From assembly GCF_910596095.1 (NCBI RefSeq), contig NC_056537.1:3820574-3884573 (forward strand): 64,000 bases of DNA. The letters are read 5' to 3'. The translations under genes and the position numbers were made by a program. This DNA is from Thunnus maccoyii (taxonomy: Eukaryota > Chordata > Actinopteri > Scombriformes > Scombridae). The notes beneath the pieces are model-generated. The model was not told the origin of the DNA. It ran no database searches and was given only the letters and a program-made list of their open reading frames with translations. This document shows positions 34,501 through 47,899 of the stretch, piece after piece. Numbering within the stretch: position 1 is the stretch's first letter; each line of letters begins with the position of its first letter.

Positions 34501-35570
34501 TTTGTGGACTGTTGTTAGCACGCTAGTCATGCTAGCTCCCGCAGGTTATGGTTGCATCCCTACACACGCTGTTTCCTGTCTCTCTTTCCTGTTGGCCGAG
34601 CCGTACGAGTAAATTTCTCCAGGCGGTTTTCAGTCTGACTGTATGCACTTAAACGTATCTGTGGCTGATTTTGGAAGGTTTAGGGTCCATGTGACTTCTT
34701 TTACAAGCTGCTAATTCAGTAGTATTAACTTCCAAATGAATACAGTAAAATTAGACCAAAAGAAAACGCTGATTATACTGTGATTCCATCTGAGGAAGAG
34801 AGCAGATCATTAAATAATGATTATAATAAATTTCATTCTCTCCTCGACTGTGTCGTTTCTCAGAAGGCCATCACGGTGGCTCCCGGCGGTACAGCGGTGT
34901 CGGTGAAGATGGCCCCCGCTCAGAAGGCTCCGACGGTGATAACGCCGGGGGGGACGCCTGTGGCGAAGCCCGCCGGCGTGCCGTCCACCCCCCCGATGAC
35001 CAGCACGACGCCGGCTCCGGCCGCTACGCCCGCTGCCAGAGTGACCGTGGTGTCCCAGGTCAGGGTCCAGAGCAACACCAGCTCTGAGTTCATCCCGGTT
35101 CACTGTGTTAGACTCATTTATGACACATTCAAGAGACACTTAAACATATAAAATAAGAAAGAAAGTTTGAGTTAATGTGAGTGTTACCTGACAAACTAAT
35201 CAGCGTTGTTGCCTTTTATCGTGTCTCTCAAACTCCCAACAGGAGATGCAAGAAAACGTGAAGAAATGCAAGAACTTTCTGGCCACGCTGATCAAGCTGG
35301 CGTCCCACAACTCCCCCTCCCCAGATACCTCCAAGAATGTGAAGGCCCTGGTGCAGGACCTACTCGTAAGCAGTTTTTTAATTTCATGTGTGGATTCATT
35401 CAGGGGTTTCCAATGACCGGCTTGTGTTTTTTGTTTTTTTTCCTTGAGTCTAACTCCCGCCGTGTGTTTGTTCAGGATGCTAAGATTGAGCCGGAGGAGT
35501 TCACCACTCGGCTGCAGGCGGAGCTGAAGTCGTCTCCACAGCCCTACCTCATCCCCTTCCTCAAGGTAAC

Positions 35571-35617
<47 letters not shown>

Positions 35618-38600
35618 GTCTGAAGTACTACCATCAGTGATATTACCACATCACAACCTGTGTACCTGTTACAGTACTGTACAGTAACTACTGCTCTTAT
35701 TCTGAAAATTCTTTATTCTACTGCTGCTGCTGCTGCTAATATTACACTTCTTATCTTTTAACTCTGCTTCACTACTGCTGCTAATACTACTAGTACTACT
35801 GCTAGTACTTATTCCACTGCTTCTATGGGCACTGGTACTTTAACACCCACTACAGCTACCATCAGCAGTACTACTAACCACTTCCTGAGAGCGCGAACCA
35901 TCGCTGCTGCTGCTGTTATATTAATAGCACTATTAGTACCATTATTGTCTGCGGTATTACTGTTACTGCAGAGAAGAACAGAGATACATGTATAAGTTTT
36001 TTTTTACATTTTACACTTTTTTAGAATTGTATTAGTTTATTGCAATTCTTTAACAGTATTTGCAGTTTAGGAGAGCTGCAGTTAACGATTATTTTGATAA
36101 TCATTTAGTCCAAAAAACAGTGAAACATGTCCGTCACATTTTCCTAGAGCCTGAGATGACGCCGTTTAATGTCCTGTTTTGTTCAAGTATTAATTTATTA
36201 TAATGTAAGACAAAGAAAAGCAGCAAATTCTCAAGTTTAAGAACCGAAACTATCAAATATTTGGCATTTTTGTTTAAAATAAGTTACCTGAATGATTAAT
36301 CGATTATCAAAGTCGTTGCCAATTAATTTTCGAATAATAGTTGTGGCTTTATGATTTAGTTTCTGTAGATAATAAAATTCAATAAGGTATAAAGTGAAAT
36401 GTATAAGAAGAATGGAAGTAATGTTGTTTAATTGTTTAAGTATGTGTTATTGCTTTATGTCATATATGATATAATAACATGAGGAAATGTTGCCTGCTCT
36501 TCATCTCTGGATCCTCTTCTTCTAATGTATCTCAGCTAATCCAGGCTAACATGTTGATATCAGGCTAAAATAATCTAAAAATTTCTCCACGTTCACACCT
36601 GTATGAAAGTCAATCATCATCATCATCATCATCATCTGGAAATTAGTTCTTACAGTATGTTCAACCTAAAACGTCTTGAACCATCTCACTGTGAATAAGC
36701 CTGGACTTTTATAGGTTTGGGCTTTTGGATTTGTTGCTATGACAACAACTCTAGATCATGAGAAATCCAGACTTTTGTCAAATCAAACTAACTAAGATCA
36801 CTTCATCGTAGCACCACCGGCTGTTTAACCCTGATGTGTGTTTTCTGTTTTTTTCTCCACAGAAAAGTCTCCCCGCCCTGCGTCAGTCTCTTCTCAACAG
36901 CCAGCAGTCTCTGACGACAGTCCCCCCCAGCACCTCCGCGCCCCCTCTGGCCGCCCCCGGCGCCGTCACCACCACCGCCATCCAACCGCGGCTGCCCATC
37001 AGTCCCGCCACCAGCACCGTCCGACTGAACGCACCGCTCACAAACACAGCTCTGGTACGAGAGATGAAACATCCCCAGAAAAACATTTTTAAAACTCCGC
37101 TGCTGCTTCGCTTTCGTCTGACACATTAACGTTACTGTGCTGTAGATTAATAGTTGCTGAATCGTCTCCTCATAACGTGACGGATTACAGAAAAGAAAAT
37201 CCTAATTTAAGGGCTTGTTGGAGCATCGTTGACCTCGCTGGATCTCCGGTGTAAAAACAACATCATAGCGACTTTGTTTTAACACAGAAACATGATGGAA
37301 GTCATGTATGAAAAGTCAAACACATGTTGAAAATCCTGCATCACAGTGTTTGTGTGTGATCGCGTCCAACTATCATGAAAAAAAGTATTTTTTAAATTGA
37401 AAACTGCTAAAACTCTCCATTAAAGATCCCCTCTAGACGTGTTTTAAGACATATGTAAGAATACTCTACATGGAATAATAGTTTTTCTCTTCTTTTTTTT
37501 CCACAAAAAAGTTAAATTACCTTGTTAAAAATACTTCTAAAGTTTAACTGCTGGACACAAGATGTCTCCTACTTCACTGAAAAGTCCGCTCTCAGTGTTT
37601 GTGCACTGGAGTTAGTTGCATACTGGACTACGATTGGCTCCAAACCAGTTGTGATGTCATAAATCCTGCAGGTACGTCCAGTGAACACAGAGAAACGTTC
37701 AAAACAACCTCTGCACATGCATCATTCTGCAACATCATCACAGTCAAGAACAAGAAGAAAAGCACATTTTAGGGCGGAGGGGAACTAAATCTACATCTCA
37801 GACTCTCAAGAGTTTCTGCTGTTTTTGTATTTTTTAATGTCCCCTTTTTAATTTTTTCTTTTGTCTTCAGGCTGTGGGCAGAGCAGGAGTGCAGACTGTG
37901 CAGACTCGTTCACCTGTTGTCGTCAATCAGACTCTCAGACCTCAAGGTGAGTCCAGCAGCGTCTGCAGTTCACTCCGAGCTGCTGGAGTCCAACCAGCAG
38001 ATGGCAGGATTCACTAACACAGCGGAAATATTCTTTCTTTACCAGATTTAGTGGAAAAGATGTCAGCTGATCTTGTTATTTGATATTAAATGTTGGTTGT
38101 TTTTTTTTCTCCCCCTCCATCAGGTGCACTTGTAAGAGGACCCGCCACCATAGTGGGCAAAAGTCCTATTCACCTTGCAGCCCAGGCCAATCAGAAGAAA
38201 CTGAGTGACCCAGGGGGCGGGACTTTCAGGTGAAGTAGAAACTCATTGGCAGGCTGTTTGGAGGTCAGATTAAAGCAGCTGGAGGCCAAACATTATATAA
38301 ATCACACACACGTTGCCTTCATCACACAACAAACATGGAGACGTTTTCTCATACTTATGAATTCAATATCATATAATTATGACATCACCTTATTGGAAAA
38401 CTATGTGGGATATTTACTAAGGATATCACAAATGACTTTAGGGGCGTAAAAGCTGCACTAAAGCTGTATTCAGACAGGAGGAACAACACGGGGGGAGGTG
38501 GTGCTTCTTGATAATTGAACTCTTGGTTCTGGGCGGCGTTTTAACCAGGTGGAAATGACAGGATCTGTGATAGACATGACGCTGGAGACGTAAAGATGAG

Positions 38601-41277
38601 GGGAAAGATACTGCGTGAGGTGAGAGTCAGAAATCGTACTCCTACTGCTCGGAGGGATAACTCAGTCAAATCTGAACACACAGACATTGATTTCATTCAG
38701 TGTGACTTACACTTCCCAAGAATATCATTATCTCTAATGTCCTTTAATGGTAAACCTCCATAAATACGGTAAATTATAGAAAAAAGAGGCTTCAGAACTT
38801 GCCTGAGAATCATCCAGATTTTTAAGTTTTCTTCAGTAATCCAGTGATAGTTGTCTTTACATCCATGGCAACACTGCAAACAGGAGCTGTTAATTCAGCA
38901 GACTTTAAACCTGCAGTGCGGGACTTTTGTCTCCCCCTTCTGGTAGTGAGAGTAATTACACAAACACTGTTGACATGTGCTCATGTCACAGGCTCCTCCA
39001 TAGACTCCTCCGTCACTACTGTTGTGGTTGTAAAACGGTGGATAAATTGTTTTGAGCGTCACGACCTCCAAGAAATGACTCGTTCTGCTATCTGAATTTG
39101 ATCCATTCAGTTTAATAACATTTGGAAAGTCTAGAAGAGCTGCATGATTAAATTATTTTCTCCCCAGTCGAGTTAGCGGAGGGCTTAACTAGAAGTCTCA
39201 GGTGTACATGCTGTATCTTTACCAAAAACATCAGAGCAAATGTCCAAATAGGTGTAATTTGGATAAACTGACCACATATTTGGACTTTAAAAAAGTGACA
39301 TTAACAGTCCTACACTGAAAATTACAACACCTTCTAGTCTGTTGCGTCAGATTTGCTGAGGATATTACATCATGTTCGGCATCCCGACCCATCCTGACTG
39401 GTGCTCGGCCCTCAGGTGATACAGAGAGATTTACCTGGCAGTGACAGGCTTAATCAGCATTACGTGAACTCGTTTGGCAAGAGCTGGAATGTAACAGATG
39501 TTCATTTATATGTAAAAGTCCCTCACACACACAATATAAACAAATATGGTGTAAAAACGGGTCTGAAAGGGAACAGCAGTACCTGCCTGCAGCGGACATT
39601 ACAACAGACCGTTAGATGAGCTTTTATGGAGTCTTGATGGTTTTATTTTATTCTGTCATCATATTGGCTCCCAAATTGGCCGATATGCTGGTGTTAGCAT
39701 GTTTCCATCTATCAGGTTTGCAAAAAGTGTTTAAAAAAAACTTTAAAATACAAGAATGTCGCTCCAGATGAGATTTAAATTACACAATTAATCATCAATC
39801 ATCTGTGTTGATAGATGATGATTAATGTTCTGTTGATCAGATCACAACTGAGCTCATAATTACAACATCTCATAACGACGAGATGCATGTTCTTATTTAA
39901 GAGCTCCGATCAGAAGAAAACATCTGTCATTTTTATGTTTCCACATGTTGCCTGTCGTTGCTTTCAGCCTCTTGACGCTCAGTGTTGAACAACTTGTAGT
40001 TCACATACGAGCCACCAGATGGCGGCATGTGTTCACAGTGCCGATAACTCGCCTCTCTCATCACATGTCGCCGCCGTGCACCAGGGGAACAAACTTTTCC
40101 TGCAGTGTTTCAGCTGTGGTCCAGATGGATCACAGTTCTGGCTGTGTGAGTTGATCTCATGATGTCTGACAGGGAAACATCTGTCCACACACACTTCACG
40201 GAGCAGGAGGGAGGAGGTTTTACTGCAGGTGGCACCTCCTCAACCCTCCCATGTAACTCTGAATGAGCCAACTTTAATACAGTCAAAATAAAGTGCTTTT
40301 AATGCATTTATTTAACTAAAAGTTTCATTTTTTTTAGTGAGATGATAAGGATAATGCACCTACACACATGCATGACAAGCAGACATTTCCATCTGACATG
40401 AAAAAGTGATTGATTTACAGCAACCTGGAAATATTTAGAGACATTTTTGAAACTAGTTTGGTCACACGGCCGCAGTGACACGACAAGAATCTGAAGTCAG
40501 AAACCTACTGAAACAGACAACATCAGAAACATACTGTTACAACAGTATTAACACTAAGTAAGTAAGTAAAATGTATTTATATAGCACTTTTCACAGACAT
40601 TAGTCATAAAGTGCTTTACATGAGCATGATGCCACAAAGAAATACAGAGAAATACACAATCTGTAATAAAAGTACACAGTAAAAAACATAAAATAAAAAT
40701 ACACAATAAAAACATGGAAACATACTCAAACACCTGTCTAAAAATGTGTGTTTTTAGATGCTTTTTAAATGAATCAGCAGACCAGTAAGGGTGCAGGCAG
40801 AAGACTCCAAAGCTTTAGGTGCCACGGCCTCAAAAGCTCGATCACTAACACACAAACTAACACATATTAAAGTCATGTGAATCACTCGGTGAATAAAAAG
40901 CTTAAATAACCCTACACCTTATGTTAAAACTACTACAGTAAAACTATTGGTTGTCCTGGTAACTCCTGAGGTAACTGGGAGGTCAGTTTCCTGTTGTGTC
41001 TTAATTCTAATATTCGTGTATTAACGTGAAGAAAACATCCGGCTGAACGCAGCTAACCTCTCCGCTCTGCCTCTCGACTGTCCTCAGAGATGACGACGAC
41101 ATCAACGATGTGGCGTCCATGGCCGGCGTCAACCTCAACGAGGAGAACGCCCGTATCCTAGCGACCAGCTCGGAGCTCGTCGGCACCAAGATCCGCTCCT
41201 GTAAGGACGAGTCTTTCCTGCCCACGGGTCTGCTGCACCGCCGCATCCTGGACACAGGTACGGTCACCTGTCAGTGG

Positions 41278-41326
<49 letters not shown>

Positions 41327-44300
41327 TGGTTCAGATCAGTGAAACTGGGGAAATAGACCCTGTTTTTACTGTGTATCATCCGTGATTGCAATCATATTTT
41401 GTGATTGTTAAATATCATTAATGATACATAATATTTAGTCTATGTTAACAATATAATAATGATAACAATAATTTATTTGTTTAGCACTTTTCAAGTTAGA
41501 CGGCATAAAGAATAATCACAAATATACAAAGAAAGACACAAGAACAGCAAAATACAAGCACACAATTAAAAGAAATTTACACAAAAATCATCCAAAAGGT
41601 AAAACGAGCGAAACTATTAAAATAAACGTAAAATCAGGTGGTTGCACAACTGAGCTGTTTTATGTAAATTAATAAGACTAGTTGTTAAAATGTGTCTCAA
41701 GAATGATTTTAAAAGCAGAAACGGTGTCAGCAGATCGAACGCGAACTAGAAGACTGTTCCAAAGCTGAGCTGCCAGTACAGAAAAAGCTCCATCACCCTT
41801 TGACCTTAACCTGGAACAGCCAGCAGGCCAAACCCAGCGGATAGAAGAGGCCATTTTGGACAGTAAGGGGTTAAGAGTTCACTCATGTACTCTGGCGCCT
41901 GGCCACGTAAAGCCTTGTGAGTCATGAGTAAGACTTTAAAATGGATTCTAAAAGAAACTGGTAACAAGTACAAAGAAGCTAAAACTGGGGTGATGTGAGA
42001 AGAGCGTTAACAAGGCGTTAACAGTAGTCATAGCATGAATAATTTTCTCTGTATTGCTCAAAAATAAGATTGCTCTGATCTTGGAAATATTCCTGAGTTG
42101 GTAGAAACATGATTGTACCAGTTTTTTGTGTGTTGAAGACAACGAACAGGTTCTTAGCAGGACCCTTAACCCATAAGAACCCACGGTGACACAGGTCCTT
42201 GATTTTAACTCATGAAGTCCCTCAGTGACATCTACTGAACATCCTGGTGCAGTCATGTGACAATGTGTGAATCTGTGTACCCATGACATCACTTCCAAAA
42301 CGGCAGTGTGGTGTGGCTGGTCAGCAAATGTGACAGAACTAACTAATTTTAAAAAAGCTTGTTTTTCTGTTACTAAAGGTAGATTTCAACCCATTTAACA
42401 ATTCTGATGCTTTAATAAGACGTCCTGTATTACATTTAACCTGTTCTCACCACATTTCTTGAACAAATTGATATAAAACAAGTTAGGGAAATATCGTTAT
42501 GACATATATGTTACATTACAGATCTTTGACACTGAAGGTAGAAATGTGTTCCTCGTGGTCCATTTGGTCTGTTTTATATTCCCCATAATTTTCCTTAAAG
42601 GAGAAACGGGTCCGGGTTCTTATGGGTTAATATTGGAATATATACGGAGGTGCTGATGATAAGCACGTCCGTTTTGTCAGAGTTAACTGCGAACAGTTTT
42701 GTGACATCCAGTTTCTCACATGAAACAGCGGGTTTAATGGGTTTAATGGAGAGATATAACTGTGTATCGCCCTAATGGTAGCGTATACAGAGAGAACAGA
42801 AGTGGTCCTAGAGTTGATCCTTGAGGTACGCCACATGTTGTCTGTGCAGTTGAAGAGATGAAAGAATCAACAGAGACATATAATTTTCTATTTGACAGAT
42901 AGGAGGAGAAACAGGGCGGCTCCAGGAATGCCCACACAATCTTTCAAGTCTATTAATTAGATTGATGGTGTTGAATGTTGCACTAAGGTCGAGCAGCACC
43001 AGTACAGAGCAGTGTCCAGAGTCTGCAGCCGTTAATAAGTCATTTGGAAGAGCTGTTTCGATGCTGTGTAGCTCAGGGAAATACGGATTGAAATTTCTCA
43101 AAGATGCTGTTGTTATTAAGCGAAGTTCTAAAACCAGTTTCTCAAGAATTTTGGAAATGTTTGGTAATTTTGACGTTGGTCTAAAACATTTCTTGAGTCT
43201 CTCAGAATGATTTCTCACATGTTTGAAAATGAAAAATGATAAAATGTGATTTCAATGTGAAATCAATGTGAAGAACAACATGATGACTATTTAACTATTT
43301 TGGTTTTTAATATCTAAACACATCAAAGAGAAAAGGCTCTTTGTGTTACTGTTACATTATTTCCTGTCATCTAACTGTAGTCATATTCCCTATAAACCTG
43401 CATTTATCTGCTCTTTGGGTGTTGCAATAAGTAAATTTCCATTCAGCTGTTTTTAACGCTGAAAAAAACAATCTGTAAATATCACAAAAATAGTTGTTAT
43501 GCTTGTCTGAAGTGGAAAAGTTATTGAAGTATTGATGAAAGCATCACTTACGTTTCCACTCCACTGAAGAGCTGAAAACATCAGATCTGTGTGTTGAGCG
43601 ATGATGAGGAGACGGTAACCTTCCTCAAATCAATACATGAAACAAACAGAAATGTCATATTTCTACGTGGTTTTCCATCGTTTGAGCTTTGACTGCCGCT
43701 CTTTTAATGACGTCATCTCGTTGTGTCTTCTTCGGTTTAATGGCACCGGCTGGAGAATTAGCGCCACCTGCTGTTTATCTCCTAATATTCACACAAAAGC
43801 TGATAGATGGAAATTAGCATTAATTCCAATTTTCTTTCAACCATTTACTGGTTAAAATTTGAGCTACAGTTGGATGGAAACCTAGCTAATAACTCTCCAG
43901 TGCTTAAATTGATGCGTTGGAGATATGAACAATTAATTATTGCTGTCAGCTGACATCAGCACTCTTTAACTTATCAATGAGGTGTAGATATCAGCTGAAA
44001 TGTGACAAGAAGCTGCTACAGGAAAGCAAAAAGATGTGTTTATGGTCATTTATAAACACTGTCTCCACCAGTGACAATAATAGCTAATGATGAAGTTTGT
44101 ATAATCAGTCAAATTAAGTTTGACTTTAATTTTTTTTTTTACATTTTGTAAATAATTTCATTGTGATGTCACTGAAATGCAAAACGGCATGTGACACATG
44201 TGACCCACAAATTCTGTTTCTGTTTCACTTTCACATCACTGTTCCACTGTGACTTCAGTGTTAGTTTAATTATATGCTCATGTTAAAAATCTATGTTTTA

Positions 44301-46290
44301 AAACTCTCAAACGTAGATATTGTCGTAACAGTTACGTTACACATGAACTCTTAAAATCTCTGAGAGATTCAGTTTGATTGTGGAGGAGAAATTAAACGAC
44401 GTTCAGCAGCATCTGATCATCTGTCATGTTTAAGTGGAGATTTGTTCTGCTGCCTCTGTCAGTTATTTTTAAACTCGCTCGCGGCAGAAAACCCTGGTTA
44501 ATGTTCGTTCAACTCTTGACTGAGAGCAGACTAAATCCCCTTCAAGCACTCGTGCCCGTTTTTAGTAACAGAACACAGAGAGTCTAAAATTAGTCAAAGT
44601 CAAGGACAAAAAGTAGAGCCCTGACAGGTGCTGCAGAGGAAACATCCGCCTCAAAACAAGAAGAGTCCGGTTGTTTCACAGGTGGAAATGTTTCCTCTGA
44701 CTCTTCTTGTTTCTTCTCTCGTCTGCAGCTAAGAAGCTCGGTGTGACCGAGGTGCCGCTGGAGGTGGTGAACTTCATCTCTCACGCCACCCAGTCCAGAC
44801 TCCGCTCGCTGCTGGAGAAGGTTTCAGCGGTCGCTCAACACCGCACAGACGGGGGAAAGGCAAGAACAAACACAGACACACACACACACACACACACACT
44901 GATTTATGGTTGCAACTAATGATTATTTTCATTATCTATTAATCTGTGGATTGTTTTCTCAATCAATGAATTGTTTGGTCTGTAAAATGTCAGAAAATAG
45001 GGCCAGTTATAATTCCCCAGATACAACAGTTGTCCGAACAACAGTCCAAAACCTAAAGATATTCAGTTTACCATCATGTATAACACAGGAAAGCATTAAA
45101 TCATCACATCTCAGAAACTGCAGAAGGAGAAATGAACAATATTTACATATTTGTAGATTCTGGATATTTAATGAGGGAGTAGATGTTATTTTAAGGATTT
45201 TAAAGTGGTAATCATATTTTTTTTTGTGGAAAAAACATATCAGACACACACTATTGTTCCAAGCAGAGTATTTTTATGTGTTTTAATACATGTCTGAAAG
45301 GGATCTATAAGAGAATACTTTTCATTTTGGAGAGATTTTGCCTCCAGAAATGAGATTCAGGTGTATTTTCATTGCACACGTAAAGTGCCAGTTCAGTGAA
45401 ATACAGTTTTGCATTGAAACTGATAGAACAAACAGTAGCAACAATGCATAAATAAATATATATGAAGATAAACCAAACAATAAACAAGATGTAGAGTCTG
45501 AGTGAATGCAGCTATCATATGTCAGCATGAACAGAAACCAGTAAAATATTCAGCTCCAAAACAGCCAACAGAGCTGTAGTTTATAGTTCACTGTTCAGTT
45601 TGTTCAATTAAATCGAAGCTGATCACAATGTGAAGTCATTTTACTAACTCTTAGCAGTTGCTGTGATATTTTTGGCCATAATAATTGACGCCAGTATAAT
45701 GTTATAGACTGTATAAACAGAAAGCAGTTATGTAAATTCATCATTGGTCGTTAACTTCTCTAAACCTTTTTGAAGGTAAAGATCGTACAAGGACTCAGGA
45801 GTTACTGTTGAACACAATCATTCTGTAAACGCCTTTCTGCAAAATACAGAACCAGTCTAAAGTTCGGACACTTGAGAGAAGGTGTCCAGACTGTTGACTG
45901 TTGTTTATCCTGAAGGTCTGACAAACATGTCGACTGAATTTCTATCTGTCAAAACATTCGCAGAATGTGAAACGTTAATTAGAAAATGTTCACATTCATC
46001 AACACTGATTTAAAATATGAATGTGACACTAAATTTTGTGAGCTCGTCAACTTCATAGAGCTTCAACTAAAGATTATTTACTTGATTAATCGTGAATCAA
46101 AAGTGAAAAATGCATCACAATTTCCCAAAATCTAAGTTAACACATTCAAAAACCCTAAAATATTTTAGTAATATTAGTTTATTTTCATATATGACAAAGA
46201 AAAGCATCAAATTGTCACATTTGACAGTGAAATTTTAGCCCAAATTGTTGCTGATTAATCTTCCATTTATTCATTTTATGGTCCATATCT

Positions 46291-46334
<44 letters not shown>

Positions 46335-46691
46335 GTTGTTGTTGTTATTATTGTTTTAATATAAAACATCTCTATTTATCTGTTTTACTTTCATAATTTT
46401 TATAATTTTCACACACCCTTTTTGTTTCTTTTCCGCTCCTTCATTTCCTGTTCTCGTTTTCTCTCTTACCTACTTCTCCCTTCACCCTCATATTTATCTC
46501 TCATATTAACCGCCTCCTCCTCCTCCTCCTCCTCCTCCTCCTCCTCCTCCCTCCACCAGGATGAAGAGCATCATGAACAGACGTCAGACGTTCGTTCTCA
46601 GCTTCGTTTCTTCGAGCAATTGGAGCGGATGGAGAAGCAAAGAAAAGACGAGCAAGAGAGAGAGATGCTGCTTAAGGCTGCCAAGGTACAA

Positions 46692-46765
<74 letters not shown>

Positions 46766-47819
46766 TTATGTATATTCACACAAATGTATACACACAGTTT
46801 CCTCAGCTTTGTTGGGAAAAAAGAAGTTTAGGGTGCATTTCTGTTTTGTTTGGAGGTTTTTTTTTTGTTTTGTTTTCATCAGAAAGTTTTTTCGCAGGTT
46901 TTTAAAAACAGAAAATAGATTTTAAAGTAATGTTGATCTGGATTTTATGTTCACACACATTCAAAAGTTGTTGTTTCCTTGTTTGTTTTACCACTGAAGT
47001 TCACAGTAAATGAGGTCTTATTGTGGTGCAATTGATAAATAAACAAGTGATAAAATAATAAAAATAAAATGGTTAGACTACAGAAAATGTGTGCTGCATA
47101 AGCTAATTACAATAAACTTGTCATTTGTGATTTTTCCCGGGAATGTCACCACAGACACCCAGTTCGTGATACACATAACACTGTAAATGCCAGGGCTTTC
47201 ATCAGCGGGCCAAAGGCTCAATCACCATTGTATTACCTCATTCGGCGATAGATAGACTTAACAGACATTTATTTGAAAGTCTTTGAGATTATTTAACTAT
47301 GAAGCAAGGACTCTCAGTCTGGCTGTATGTATGTATGTCCTTCACATATCTCGAGAACCGTTCATCCGATCTACTTCACACTTGGCGGGTGCGTTACTGG
47401 GGACCAAAGGAAGTGTCATGTGAAGTTGTTTGAATGAGAAATGTTAAAGATATCATTAAAAAAAAAACAGTGGACATCTTTAATATGGCAGTCACAAATA
47501 CCAGCATAAATACTTGTGCTGCATTTGTTTATGAGTGAATCTTGACCTCTCCAATATGGCAGCCGCACAGACACATAGCTGCAACATACAGCAGCTAAAG
47601 AAGTCTCTGTCTGTCTGTCCGTCCTTTGATTTGCTCTACAACTGTTCATCCAATCGACTTCAAACTTAGCGGGCGTATTGCTGACGACCCAACGAAGTGG
47701 TGTGAAGTTGTTTTGATGAGCATTTCTCGAGAAAGCTGCAAGCAGCAATACCGGAGGCCAAACAATCAACCCATTACGAACAGGCGTGTTTTGAATGGGC
47801 GCTGCACTAGTCACTTAAA

Positions 47820-47899
<80 letters not shown>

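Larger units (their letters stand above)
41258..44728 (+). other. taf4 intron 10, carrying a GT array and a LINE relic
   Basis: A GT array (41279-41325) begins about 20 nt after the donor. A degraded LINE on the minus strand occupies roughly 41445-43225 (separate entry). 43226-44728 is AT-rich without a recognised gene. Confidence 0.6.
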
